From the NCBI GenBank assembly GCA_036502625.1, contig DASXYG010000003.1:44408-108407 (forward strand): a DNA stretch of 64,000 nt. Direction: 5' to 3'. Positions 7,775 through 19,778 of the stretch are shown piece after piece. The translations under genes and the position numbers were made by a program. The DNA comes from DASXYG01 sp036502625 (lineage in GTDB: Bacteria > Actinomycetota > Actinomycetes > Streptosporangiales > Streptosporangiaceae). The notes beneath the pieces are model-generated. The model worked only from the letters and a program-made list of their open reading frames with translations. It did no database searches and had not been told where the DNA came from. The stretch's first letter is position 1. Each line of letters starts with the position of its first letter.

Positions 7775-8647
7775 ATGCCGGTCCGAACCCCCCGCCGCGC
7801 CTTCGTCACGGTCACTGCCGTGACCGCGCTGCTCGGACTCACGCTCACCGGCGCGACACTCGCCGCGCCCGCACCGGAGGCCGCACACGCGGCCCGTACG
7901 GCACCCGCCGTCACCTGGTCCGACGACTTCGACGGCGCCGCCGGAAGCGGCGTCGACCCGGCCAAGTGGGGCCACGACGTCGGCGGATCCGGCTGGGGCA
8001 ACAACGAACTGGAGTACTACACCGACGGCGCCGCCAACACCGCGCTCGACGGCCAGGGCCACCTGGTGATCACCGCGCGGAAGGAGAACCCGAACAACTA
8101 CCAGTGCTGGAACGGAACCTGCCAGTACACGTCCGGGAAGATCACCACGGCCGGGAAGTTCACCCAGGCGTACGGCCACATCGAGGCGCGCATCAAGATC
8201 CCGCGCGGCCAGGGCATGTGGCCGGCCTTCTGGATGCTCGGCGACGACATCGGCAGCAACCCGTGGCCGAACTGCGGCGAGCTGGACATCATGGAGAACG
8301 TCGGGTTCGAGCCCGGCACCGTGCACGGCAGCGCCCACGGCCCCGGCTACTCCGGCGGCAACCCGCTGACCGGCACCTACACCCTGCCGAACGGGCAGGC
8401 GTTCGCCGACGACTTCCACACGTTCGCGATCGACTGGGCGCCCGACTCCGTCAAGTGGTCGGTGGACGGCCAGGTGTACGAGACCCGCACCCCGGCCGAC
8501 ACGAACGGCAACAAGTGGGTCTTCGACCACCCGTTCTTCGTGATCCTCAACCTCGCCGTCGGCGGCAACTGGCCGGGCTCGCCGAACGACGGCACACAGT
8601 TCCCGCAGACGATGACCGTCGACTACGTCCACGTGTCGGCGAGCTGA
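7775..8647 (+). CDS. Secreted GH16 beta-glucanase (laminarinase-like)
   Basis: A 290-residue protein with a Sec-type signal peptide (basic RTPRRA, hydrophobic core, AHA-A cleavage region). A GH16 domain follows directly, starting VTWSDDFDG. The catalytic motif is GELDIMENVG, giving ELDIME with nucleophile and acid/base glutamates. The substrate-groove segments GQGMWPAFWMLG and FFVILNLAVGGNWPG match bacterial endo-1,3-beta-glucanases. No carbohydrate-binding module is attached. The ATG at 7775 follows GGAAGGAG. It is the first of three consecutive secreted hydrolase genes. Confidence 0.9.
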   Translation: MPVRTPRRAFVTVTAVTALLGLTLTGATLAAPAPEAAHAARTAPAVTWSDDFDGAAGSGVDPAKWGHDVGGSGWGNNELEYYTDGAANTALDGQGHLVITARKENPNNYQCWNGTCQYTSGKITTAGKFTQAYGHIEARIKIPRGQGMWPAFWMLGDDIGSNPWPNCGELDIMENVGFEPGTVHGSAHGPGYSGGNPLTGTYTLPNGQAFADDFHTFAIDWAPDSVKWSVDGQVYETRTPADTNGNKWVFDHPFFVILNLAVGGNWPGSPNDGTQFPQTMTVDYVHVSAS

Positions 8648-8719
8648 CACCGCCCATAGAGGACCGTCCCTCCTCGCCTCCCGCCATCGGGGCCCCGCCC
8701 CTGAGCAACAGGAGAAGAC

Positions 8720-9718
8720 GTGCAGATCAAACTCCCCCGTGCCCGTACCGCGGCCCGGATCGCCGCAGCCGCGGCGACGCTGGCCACCGCGTTCGGCACC
8801 GCCACGCTCACCACATCCGCCGCGCACGCCGCCGACGCCGGCATGCCCGCGGCCCCGTACATCTACCTCGGCTGGGGCAGCCCGCCCGACCCCGTCCAGC
8901 TCATGAGCGACACCGGCGCGAAGGACTTCACGCTGGCGTTCCTCAACTCAGGCGGCGGCTGCGACGCCACCTGGGACGGGCAGCGCCCGCTGACCGGCGG
9001 CACCGACGAGGACGCCATCAACAAGATCCGCGGCGCCGGCGGCGACGTGATCCCGTCCGTCGGCGGCTGGAACGGCACCAAGCTCGGCGACGTCTGCGGC
9101 GACGCGAACGCGCTGGCCGGCGCGTACGGGAAGGTCGTCGACGGGCTGAAGCTCAAGGCCATCGACCTCGACGTCGAGAACACCGAGATGGACAACAACG
9201 CGACCCAGGACAAGATCCTCGGCGCCGTCAAGATCCTCAAGCAGGACCACCCGGACCTCCAGGTGATCGTCACCATCGGCACCACCGCGACCGGCCCGAG
9301 CGACCAGGGCAAGCGGCTGATCACGCAGGCCAAGGCCACCGGCGCGCCGGTGGACACCTGGACGATCATGCCGTTCGACTTCGGCGCCGCCGGCTCCGAC
9401 ATGGGCGACCTCAGCATCCAGGCGTCCGACGCGCTGCACGCGTTCCTGAAGTCGACGTACGGCGGCTCGGACGACGCGACGTACAAGATGCAGGGCATCA
9501 GCTCGATGAACGGCACCACGGACCAGTCCGAGACCGTCACCACGCAGGACTTCCAGCAGATGCTCGACTACGCGAACACCCACCACATCGGGCGGTTCAC
9601 GTTCTGGGCCGCCAACCGCGACCGGCCGTGCCCCGGCGGCGGCGCGCAGTCCGCGTGCAGCGGCATCGACCAGCAGAACTGGGACTTCACCAAGATCGTC
9701 GCGAAGTACCAGGGGTAG
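8720..9718 (+). CDS. Secreted GH18 chitinase-like protein
   Basis: A 332-residue protein with an alanine-rich Sec signal peptide ending SAAHAA and a single GH18 barrel. The catalytic strand reads KAIDLDVEN: the DxDxE core with the acid glutamate is present, but the first Asp of the usual DxxDxDxE is Lys. SVGGWNG is the second GH18 hallmark. It has no separate chitin-binding module. The start is GTG at 8720 after GGAGAA. It lies 72 bp after the GH16 gene and 3 bp before the GH64 gene. Chitin as substrate is inferred. Confidence 0.85.
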   Translation: MQIKLPRARTAARIAAAAATLATAFGTATLTTSAAHAADAGMPAAPYIYLGWGSPPDPVQLMSDTGAKDFTLAFLNSGGGCDATWDGQRPLTGGTDEDAINKIRGAGGDVIPSVGGWNGTKLGDVCGDANALAGAYGKVVDGLKLKAIDLDVENTEMDNNATQDKILGAVKILKQDHPDLQVIVTIGTTATGPSDQGKRLITQAKATGAPVDTWTIMPFDFGAAGSDMGDLSIQASDALHAFLKSTYGGSDDATYKMQGISSMNGTTDQSETVTTQDFQQMLDYANTHHIGRFTFWAANRDRPCPGGGAQSACSGIDQQNWDFTKIVAKYQG

Positions 9719-9721
9719 CCG

Positions 9722-10888
9722 ATGATCAGCAGACGAGCCTTCCTCGGCGCCGCATCCACCGCGGCGCTCGGCGCGGCCGCGCTCGGCGCCGCGTCCCTCG
9801 GACCGCGCACGCTCGGCCGCACCACGCGGCTGGCGGCCGACGGCGGCCTGCCGATCACGGTCGTCAACAGCACCGGCAAATACGGCACCGACACGATCCG
9901 CATGTACATCGTCGGCACCGACCCGTCGGGCGCGCAGGGCCACGTGACCGCGAGCGGCGCGTTCACCCCGTGCGCGACGTCGGACAACGGCGGCGACGGC
10001 TTCACCGACTACGCGCTGCCCATCGACGGCACGGTCGCGCTGCCGAAGATGTCGGGGCGGATCTACTTCGCCCTCGGCGACGCGCTGCGGCTGAAGGTGG
10101 TCACCGACGGCAACGGCGCCGCGGCGCTGCAGTACCCGGCCGGCTGGGTGAGCTCCGACCCGAACTTCGGCGTGCTGCACGACTGGATCGAGTTCACCCA
10201 CAACGACGCCGGGATGTTCTGCAACACCACGATGGTCGACATGTTCAGCGTGCCGCTGGCCATCAAGCTGGCCGGCGCGGCCACGCAGACCACCGGACGG
10301 CTCGCCGACGGTGGCCGCGACGCGATCTTCGCGGACGTCTCCGGCGCGGCCGGGTTCGGCAACCTGGTCGTCGCGGACGGCAAACGGGTCGTGGCGCCCG
10401 GCCACGGCATCGAGTCGGGCCTGTTCGCCGACGACTACTACGCGCCGTACATCGATTCGGTGTGGTCGAAGTACGCGGGCGAGACGCTGACGGTGACGAC
10501 GGGCTCCGCTACGTACACCGGACGCGTCACCGGCGGCTCGTTCACCTTCGACGGCGGACCCGCGGCCATCGCCAAGCCGTCCACCAAGGACGTGCTGTTC
10601 TGCGACGGCGCGCTCGCGGCGCCGAACGACGGCGTGACCGGCCCGGTCGCGGCGGCGCTCGGCGCGGCGTTCAACCGGTCCACGCTGCTCACGTCCACCA
10701 CCCAGCCGACGTCCGACGCGTCGGCGTTCTACAAGGAGTCGGTGACCAACCACTACGCCGCCGCCATGCACGCGCACAGCCAGGACGGCAAGGCGTACGG
10801 GTTCGCGTTCGACGACGTCGCGGGCTTCGCGTCCTACATCCAGGACACCGCGCCCGCGTCGCTGGAGATCACCCTCACGCCGTTCTGA
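9722..10888 (+). CDS. Secreted GH64 endo-1,3-beta-glucanase
   Basis: A 388-residue protein with a twin-arginine signal (ISRRAFLGAAS), so it is probably exported folded via Tat. The mature part begins LPITVVNSTG and matches the GH64 laminaripentaose-producing glucanase layout: a beta-barrel part with DNGGDGFTDYALP, then a thaumatin-like part containing WIEFTHNDAGMFCNTTMVD. The ATG follows the GH18 stop by only 3 bp, indicating one transcript. With GH16 and GH18 it would attack fungal beta-1,3-glucan and chitin. Confidence 0.87.
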   Translation: MISRRAFLGAASTAALGAAALGAASLGPRTLGRTTRLAADGGLPITVVNSTGKYGTDTIRMYIVGTDPSGAQGHVTASGAFTPCATSDNGGDGFTDYALPIDGTVALPKMSGRIYFALGDALRLKVVTDGNGAAALQYPAGWVSSDPNFGVLHDWIEFTHNDAGMFCNTTMVDMFSVPLAIKLAGAATQTTGRLADGGRDAIFADVSGAAGFGNLVVADGKRVVAPGHGIESGLFADDYYAPYIDSVWSKYAGETLTVTTGSATYTGRVTGGSFTFDGGPAAIAKPSTKDVLFCDGALAAPNDGVTGPVAAALGAAFNRSTLLTSTTQPTSDASAFYKESVTNHYAAAMHAHSQDGKAYGFAFDDVAGFASYIQDTAPASLEITLTPF

Positions 10889-10992
10889 CCTCGGCGCGCA
10901 CCGGCCGGGCGGCATCCGTGCCGCCCGGCCGTACGGCGTGCGTTCCGCATGGCGATAATGGCCCGCGGAACCCACTACGGCTGGAGGTCACG

Positions 10993-11961
<969 letters not shown>

Positions 11962-11985
11962 TCACGCACGGGCCTGGTCGTACGG

Positions 11986-12672
11986 TCAGGTCAGCGGCTT
12001 GGCCGCGGTGGTGAACGCCGGCGTCAGGTGGGTCGTGTCGTTGAAGCAGCGGATGACCCACCGGTCGCCGGTCACCACGATGTGCGAGATCGACGCGTTG
12101 TCCGCGCCCTGGAACGCGAACGGGCGCGACTTCGCGGCCTGCGCGAAGATCGCGGCGATCGTGCCGCCGTGGGAGACGACCGCGATGCGGCGGCCCGCGT
12201 TCGCGGCGGCCAGCCGTCCGACGGCCGCGCGGACCCGGGCGGCCAGCGCGTCCATGGACTCGGCGCCGGGGATGACGTCCCAGCGCTCCTCCGCGCGCAT
12301 GCGCACCGCGATCGGGTCGTTCTCGGCGGCCTTCTTGCGCAGCAGCCCGCCCTCCCACGCGCCGAGGTGCACCTCGCGGAGGTCCCGCTCCACCTGCGGT
12401 TCCAGCCCGAGCCGGGCGGCCAGCGGCGCCGCGGTCTGCGCCGTACGCCGCAGGTTCGTCACGTAGACCGCCTGGATTCCGGCGTCGGCGAGCCGGTCGG
12501 CCACGCGCTCGGCCTGCGCCCGCCCCTCCGGCGCGAGCTCCGGGTCGCCCTGGCCGTCGACCAGGGGGAACGGCGAGTCAGGGTTCGCGGGCTGCGACTC
12601 GCCGTGCCGGATGATCAGCAGCTCGGTCGCGCCGTCCGGCGGGGTGAAGCGCGCCTGTCGGTACTCGGTCAC
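11986..12672 (-). CDS. Histidine phosphatase family protein (second of a tandem pair)
   Basis: A 228-residue phosphoglycerate-mutase-like phosphatase. The phosphohistidine motif is LLIIRHGES near residue 20, NLRRTAQTA holds the second Arg, and VVSHGGT holds the second catalytic His. The GTG start is 9 bp after the stop of the neighbouring histidine phosphatase, so it looks like the last gene of the nadD-rsfS operon. It is clearly divergent from its neighbour. The substrate is unknown. Confidence 0.83.
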   Translation of the reverse strand: MTEYRQARFTPPDGATELLIIRHGESQPANPDSPFPLVDGQGDPELAPEGRAQAERVADRLADAGIQAVYVTNLRRTAQTAAPLAARLGLEPQVERDLREVHLGAWEGGLLRKKAAENDPIAVRMRAEERWDVIPGAESMDALAARVRAAVGRLAAANAGRRIAVVSHGGTIAAIFAQAAKSRPFAFQGADNASISHIVVTGDRWVIRCFNDTTHLTPAFTTAAKPLT

Positions 12673-12681
12673 GCCCGCACC

Positions 12682-13329
12682 CTACAGACCGGCCGCTTCG
12701 GCGCCGTCCACCTGGTCGTCGCCCATGACGGGCTCCGGGAGGCTGCCGGCGTTGTGCTCCAGGAGCCGCCAGCCGCGGCGGCCCTCGCCGATGACCGACC
12801 ACGAGCAGTTGGACAGGCCGCCCAGGGCGTCCCAGGAGTCCTCGGGGAGGCCGAGCAGCCGGGCGATGCCCAGCCGCAGCGACGCGCCGTGGCCGACCGC
12901 CACCAGCAGGCCGCCCGGCGGTACGTCGGCGACGGCGCGCTCGATGGCGCCCGCCACGGCGTCGGCGACCTCGTCGACCGGGTCGCCGCCCGGCGGCTGC
13001 CACTTCATGAACTCCTCGGGCCAGCCCGCGCGGATCTCCGCGCCGGTCAGCCCCTCCCACTCGCCGCCCGAACGCTCGCGCAGCGCCTTGTCCTGCGCCA
13101 CCGGCAGGCCGGTGAGGCGGCCGAGCGCGCCCGCGGTCTCGGCCGCGCGCTGGAGGTCGGAGCTGATGATCGCGGCCGGTTCCAGCGCCGCGAGCATCCG
13201 CGCCGCGCGTACGGCCTGGGCGCGGCCCGTGTCGTTCAGCGGGATGTCGGTCTGCCCCTGGAAGCGGGTCTCGACGTTCCACACGGTCTGCCCGTGCCGC
13301 CAGCAGACCACCCGGCGCGATCGGCTCAT
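12682..13329 (-). CDS. Histidine phosphatase, GpgP-position homologue
   Basis: A 215-residue phosphatase with the motif VVCWRHGQTVWN, SSDLQRAAETA, and AVGHGASLRLG as the second His motif. In mycobacteria the gene directly after nadD-rsfS encodes the glucosyl-3-phosphoglycerate phosphatase GpgP. Position and motif spacing suggest the same family here, but activity is inferred. The ATG overlaps the rsfS stop (ATGA), so translation is coupled. It has a Pro/Asp-rich C-terminal tail. Confidence 0.83.
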   Translation of the reverse strand: MSRSRRVVCWRHGQTVWNVETRFQGQTDIPLNDTGRAQAVRAARMLAALEPAAIISSDLQRAAETAGALGRLTGLPVAQDKALRERSGGEWEGLTGAEIRAGWPEEFMKWQPPGGDPVDEVADAVAGAIERAVADVPPGGLLVAVGHGASLRLGIARLLGLPEDSWDALGGLSNCSWSVIGEGRRGWRLLEHNAGSLPEPVMGDDQVDGAEAAGL

Positions 13330-13760
13330 CGGCCCGCCCGGCTGGGGGTGTGGGGGTTCACGTCGTCCGGCAGCGGCACCGCCGGGCAGTCCTTCCACAG
13401 GCGTTCGAGCGCGTAGAAGGCGCGCTCCTCCTCGTGCTGGACGTGCACGACGATGTCGACGTAGTCGAGCAGGACCCAGCGGTGGTCCCGTTCCCCCTCG
13501 CGGCGCACCGGCTTGGCGCCGGCCTCGCGCAGCTTCGCCTCGATCTCCTCGACGATCGACGCGACCTGGCGGTCATTGGGCGCCGAGCACAGGAGGAACG
13601 CGTCGGTGATGAACAGTTGTTCGCTGACGTCGTAGGCGATGATCTCGTCGGCGAGCTTCTCCGACGCCGCTCGCGCGGCGATCCCCACCAGCTCCACGGC
13701 CTTCTCGGATGCTGTCACAGTGACGCTTTCGTCCTCCTCGTGCCGCACCGCCGACGTCAT
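13326..13760 (-). CDS. rsfS: Ribosome silencing factor
   Basis: A RsfS/Iojap protein that binds uL14 on the 50S subunit and blocks subunit joining under starvation. The core YDVSEQLFITDAFLLCSA, NDRQV, GERDHRWVLLDYVDIVVHVQ and FYALERLWKDCP is textbook. I place the start at ATG 13760 because it overlaps the nadD stop as ATGA (144 aa). A GTG at 13718 would give 130 aa, closer to the usual N terminus, with GAGGAG 15 bp upstream, so either may be used. Confidence 0.92.
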   Translation of the reverse strand: MTSAVRHEEDESVTVTASEKAVELVGIAARAASEKLADEIIAYDVSEQLFITDAFLLCSAPNDRQVASIVEEIEAKLREAGAKPVRREGERDHRWVLLDYVDIVVHVQHEEERAFYALERLWKDCPAVPLPDDVNPHTPSRAGR

Positions 13761-14365
13761 CCGTCGCGGTACAGCCCACGTTTGTTGATGTACTGCACGA
13801 TCCCGTCCGGCACCAGGTACCAGACCGGTTCGTCGTCCGCGACACGCTCGCGGCATTCCGTCGACGAGATGGCCAGCGCCGGTACCTCGACCAGGCTGAC
13901 CTTCCCTTCGGGCAGCCCGGGGTCGGCCAGCTTGTGACCCGGTCGGGTACAGCCTACGAAATGCGCGAGGTCGAATATCTCGTTCGCGTCGTGCCAGGAC
14001 ACGATCTGGGCCAGGGCGTCGGCCCCGGTGATGAAGAACAGGTCGGTGTCCGGGCCGCGCTGGTCACGGACCTCGCGCAAGGTGTCGATGGTGTACGTCG
14101 GGCCGGGCCGGTCGATGTCGACGCGGCTCACGGAGAAACGGGGGTTGGACGCGGTGGCGATGACCGTCATGAGATAGCGGTCCTCGGCGGGCGCGACCTT
14201 CCGGTCGTCCTTCTGCCAGGGCTGGCCGGTCGGCACGAACACCACTTCGTCCAGCTCGAAGAGGTGCGCGACCTCGCTGGCGGCCACCAGGTGGCCGTGG
14301 TGGATCGGGTCGAACGTGCCGCCCATGATGCCGAGTCGCGTCCCGCGTCCCCCGAGCATGCTCAT
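13757..14365 (-). CDS. nadD: Nicotinate-nucleotide adenylyltransferase
   Basis: A 202-residue nucleotidyltransferase with the GGTFDPIHHGHLV signature (HxGH) and the C-terminal ISSTECR motif (usual form ISSTxIR). It adenylates nicotinate mononucleotide in NAD synthesis. It is the first gene of nadD-rsfS-phosphatase-phosphatase, a conserved actinobacterial order. Here the upstream gene is a PaaK-like ligase rather than proA, so the usual proBA-nadD linkage is broken by about 7 kb of other genes. Confidence 0.93.
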   Translation of the reverse strand: MSMLGGRGTRLGIMGGTFDPIHHGHLVAASEVAHLFELDEVVFVPTGQPWQKDDRKVAPAEDRYLMTVIATASNPRFSVSRVDIDRPGPTYTIDTLREVRDQRGPDTDLFFITGADALAQIVSWHDANEIFDLAHFVGCTRPGHKLADPGLPEGKVSLVEVPALAISSTECRERVADDEPVWYLVPDGIVQYINKRGLYRDG

Positions 14366-14398
14366 AAAACGACCCTAACCGGCCGCACGTGGCCGATG

Positions 14399-15715
14399 TC
14401 ACCCGAGCCCCGGAAGTGGCGGCTCACCGGATTCCCAGGTCACGCAGCGTACCGCCTTGCCCACTTCGGTACGCGGCACGCTGCCCGGGGCGAACAGCCG
14501 TACGTCGGCGCGCAGGCCGAGCGCCTCGCGCAGGCCCGACTCGATGGCCGCGGACGTCCGTTCGTCGCCGCCCACCGCCTCGCACGCCACGATCAGCCGG
14601 GTCATGGGCGCGCGCTTGTCGACGACGAGCAGGTAGTCCGGGGCGATCTCGGGCACCGCGAGCAGCACCCGCTCGACCTCGCTGGGGTAGACGTTCACGC
14701 CGCGGATGACCAGCATGTCGTCGCGGCGGCCCAGCACCTTGGACATGCGCACGAGCGTACGGCCGCACGCGCACGGCTCGCGGCTCAGCGACGCGATGTC
14801 GCCGCTGCGGTAGCGCAGCAGCGGCAGCGCCTCCTTCGTGGGCGTGGTGAACACCAGCTCGCCGGGCACGCCGTCGGGCGCGGGCACGCCGGTCACCGGG
14901 TCGATCACCTCGACGAGGAAGTGGTCCTCGTTGACGTGCAGCCCGTCCTGCGCTTCGCGGCACTCCGTGGCCACGCCGGGCCCGATGACCTCGCTGAGCC
15001 CGTAGATGTCGACGGCCGTGAGCCCGAGCAGCTCCTCCAGGACCGGCCGCAGGCTCTCGCTCCACGGCTCGGCGCCGAACACACCGGCCCGCAGCCCGTT
15101 GTCGGCCGGGTCGACGCCGTTGGCGCGCAGCTCCTCGCCGAGGCGGATGGCGTACGACGGGGTGCAGGTCAGGATGTCAGGCCGGAGGGTCGTCAGCATC
15201 GTGGCCTGGCGGACCGTCATGCCGCCGGACATCGGAAGCACGGTGGCGCCGAGCGCGATCGCGCCCTGGTGGATGCCCTGGCCGCCGGTGAACAGGCCGT
15301 AGCCGTACGCGTTGTGCACCAGGCTGTCGGACGTGGCGCCCGCGCAGGACAGCGACCTCGCGCACATGCGGGCCCACAGCTCCAGGTCGGCCTTGGTGTA
15401 CGCGACGAGCGTGGGCCGCCCGCCGGTGCCGCTCGACCCGTGCACGGCCACGACGTCGGACAACGGGGCCGACAGCAGCCCCCACGGGTAGTTCGCCCAG
15501 AGGTCGGGCTTCTCGATCGCGGGGAGGTCCGCCATGCGCTCAAGCGTCACGTCGGCGCCGGACGCGACCCCGGCGTCGCGCAGCCGCTTGCCCTGGACGC
15601 CGTCCAGCGCGAGCAGCCGGTCGACGAGAACCCGCAGCCGCTCCTCCTGGAGGACGGCGCGCTTGTCGCGCGACATGGCCTGGGCGTGGCCGTCAAAGCT
15701 GGGCCCGTCGTTCAT
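14399..15715 (-). CDS. Phenylacetate-CoA ligase-like AMP-binding enzyme
   Basis: A 438-residue ANL-superfamily enzyme of PaaK size. The P-loop is GSSGTGGRPTLVAYT, the adenylate motif is YGLSEVIGPG, a CACGRT cysteine motif follows, and the hinge lies in LGRRDDMLVIRGVNVYPSEVE. PaaK enzymes activate phenylacetate or other aryl acids to CoA thioesters. No paa catabolic genes are visible nearby, so the acid substrate is open. The ATG at 15715 follows GGAGG; a further in-frame start exists upstream. Confidence 0.85.
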   Translation of the reverse strand: MNDGPSFDGHAQAMSRDKRAVLQEERLRVLVDRLLALDGVQGKRLRDAGVASGADVTLERMADLPAIEKPDLWANYPWGLLSAPLSDVVAVHGSSGTGGRPTLVAYTKADLELWARMCARSLSCAGATSDSLVHNAYGYGLFTGGQGIHQGAIALGATVLPMSGGMTVRQATMLTTLRPDILTCTPSYAIRLGEELRANGVDPADNGLRAGVFGAEPWSESLRPVLEELLGLTAVDIYGLSEVIGPGVATECREAQDGLHVNEDHFLVEVIDPVTGVPAPDGVPGELVFTTPTKEALPLLRYRSGDIASLSREPCACGRTLVRMSKVLGRRDDMLVIRGVNVYPSEVERVLLAVPEIAPDYLLVVDKRAPMTRLIVACEAVGGDERTSAAIESGLREALGLRADVRLFAPGSVPRTEVGKAVRCVTWESGEPPLPGLG

Positions 15716-15891
15716 GCGCGCCTCCGGTCTCCGTTGCCCGATAGGCAACCCGGAACCCCCGGTCCACGTCAACCGCACCGCCGTACGAGCTCCGTACGCG
15801 CCGGTTTGACCACAGTCGGCCAGGTCCGGATTCGGCCCGCCGCGCGACCGCTACCAGGAACTCACCGCCCGTGTCGGTCGTCACAACTAAC

Positions 15892-16962
15892 ATGCCAGAC
15901 ATGGACGCATCCCCAGATCGTGCTCGGACCCGGTTCCCGGGCATCAGTTCCCGTGCGTACGAGCATCCGGCCGACCGGTCGGCGCTGGTGGCGATGCGTT
16001 CGCTCACCGGCTTCGACCAGGTGCTGAAGATGCTCTCCGGCCTGTTCTCCGAGCGGGCCCTGCGCATGATGTTCCTCGGCAGCACGGTGCGCGTCGGGCA
16101 GACGCAGTTCCGCGACATCCACGACCTCCTCCGTGACTCGGCGTACATCCTCGACATGGCCGAGGTGCCCGATCTGTACGTCATGAACGAGCCGAAGCCG
16201 AACGCCATGGCCATCGGTGTCGACAAGCCGTTCATCGTGCTGACCAGCGGCCTTGTCGACATGCTCGACCCCGAGGAGCTGCGCTTCGTCGTGGCCCACG
16301 AGGTCGGCCACGTCTTCTCCGGCCACGCGCTGTACCGCACGATGCTGTACGGCCTCACCGCGCTGGCCGCCCGCATCGCCTGGATCCCCCTCGGCTACAT
16401 CGGGATCCGCGCGATCGTGACGGCGCTCGAGGAGTGGCAGCGCAAGTCGGAGCTGTCCGCCGACCGCGCGGGCCTGCTCGCCGGGCAGGACGAGTCCGCC
16501 GCGAAGCGCGCGCTGATGAAGCTCGCCGGCGGCCCGCGGCTCGCCGAGATGAACGCCGAGGCGTTCCTCGAGCAGGCCCGCGAGTACGACTCCGCCAACG
16601 GCGACCTCCGCGACGCCTTCTTCAAGCTGGTCCAGACCCAGGGCACGTCCCACCCGTTCGCGGTCGTCCGCTTCGCCGAGATCGACCGCTGGGCGAGCGG
16701 CGGCGACTACGAACGCATCCTCGGCGGCGACTACGCCCGCCGCGACGACGACTCCGACGCCTCGATCAGCGACGAGATCAAGGCCGGCGCCCGGTCGTAC
16801 AAGGAGTCCTGGGAACGCAGCCAGGACCCCCTGATCGGCATGGTGAAGGACATCGGGAGCGGCGCGGCCCGCGCGGCCGAGGGCCTGTTCAGCCGCCTCG
16901 GCGGCACCCGCGGCAACGACGGCGGCGACGACACCAACCGCAACGGCACCGGGTCGAACTGA
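15892..16962 (+). CDS. M48 family metalloprotease
   Basis: A protein of about 356 residues with the zinc motif VVAHEVGHVFSGH (HExxH, about residue 137), a hydrophobic segment just after it, and a SELSADRAG third-ligand motif. It belongs to the Ste24/HtpX-like M48 group. The C-terminal ~70 residues are charged and low complexity (DDDSDASISDE, then a Gly/Asn-rich tail). The start is uncertain: ATG 15892 and ATG 15901 lack a ribosome site, while GTG 15871 has AGGAA at the right distance and would add seven residues. Confidence 0.82.
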   Translation: MPDMDASPDRARTRFPGISSRAYEHPADRSALVAMRSLTGFDQVLKMLSGLFSERALRMMFLGSTVRVGQTQFRDIHDLLRDSAYILDMAEVPDLYVMNEPKPNAMAIGVDKPFIVLTSGLVDMLDPEELRFVVAHEVGHVFSGHALYRTMLYGLTALAARIAWIPLGYIGIRAIVTALEEWQRKSELSADRAGLLAGQDESAAKRALMKLAGGPRLAEMNAEAFLEQAREYDSANGDLRDAFFKLVQTQGTSHPFAVVRFAEIDRWASGGDYERILGGDYARRDDDSDASISDEIKAGARSYKESWERSQDPLIGMVKDIGSGAARAAEGLFSRLGGTRGNDGGDDTNRNGTGSN

Positions 16963-16971
16963 CCCCGCCGA

Positions 16972-17007
16972 AGAGGCCCCCGCCCGGCGAGCCGGACGGG
17001 GGCCTCT
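16972..17007. terminator. Bidirectional terminator between M48 gene and katG
   Basis: AGAGGCCCCCG and CGGGGGCCTCT form an 11-bp perfect stem with a 14-nt loop between two convergent genes. There is no U-tract on either side, as is common in actinomycetes. Confidence 0.65.
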
Positions 17008-17016
17008 GGCCTGCGA

Positions 17017-19248
<2,232 letters not shown>

Positions 19249-19280
19249 TGCGGTTTCCTCCAGTGGATCAGCGGAGTCGT

Positions 19281-19718
19281 TCAGGAATTCGGCGCGGTGG
19301 AGCAGGCGGGGCACAGGCCCCAGTAGATGACCTCGGCCTCGTCGATGGCGAAGCCGTTGTCGTCGGATGCCGTCAAACAGGGCGCCTCGCCGACCGAGCA
19401 GTCGACGTCGGCGATGGCCCCGCAGGACCGGCACACGACATGGTGATGGTTGTCGCCGATGCGGCCCTCGAACCTGGCCGGGCTGCCCGCGGGTTCGATC
19501 CGGCGGACGAGGCCGGCGGCGTTGAACGCGTTGAGCGCGTCGTACACGGCCTGCAGCGTGATGTGGCCGACGCGCTCGCGCACACCGGAGGCGATCTCCT
19601 CGACACCGAGGTGGTCGCCGTGTCGAACGGTGTCGAGCAGGGCGACGCGCGCGGCGGTCACCCGGAAGCCGGCACCGCGCAGCTCCTCGGCGATGGACGA
19701 AGACTCGGACGCCATCAT
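19281..19718 (-). CDS. furA: FurA-type peroxide-responsive repressor
   Basis: A 145-residue Fur-family protein with an N-terminal winged helix (ITLQAVYDALNAF recognition region). The HHHVVCRSCG metal motif and a second CPACS pair provide a structural zinc site. Its position before katG and its length match FurA of mycobacteria and streptomycetes, which represses itself and katG. Three closely spaced start options (MMASESS) exist; ATG 19718 is used. The 60 bp upstream of it are relatively AT-rich and probably hold promoter and operator, but I cannot define the box. Confidence 0.9.
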   Translation of the reverse strand: MMASESSSIAEELRGAGFRVTAARVALLDTVRHGDHLGVEEIASGVRERVGHITLQAVYDALNAFNAAGLVRRIEPAGSPARFEGRIGDNHHHVVCRSCGAIADVDCSVGEAPCLTASDDNGFAIDEAEVIYWGLCPACSTAPNS

Positions 19719-19778
19719 GGCGCCAACCTACTCCCCCAAACCCGAACGATTCAAGAAAGCGAGCGTACCCAGTTCGCG

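Noticed and set aside
7966..10990. Long open frame overlapping the GH16, GH18 and GH64 genes
   Set aside because: It is the wrong frame of three well-supported hydrolases; only its 3' end (from 10993) is the real aldo/keto reductase gene.
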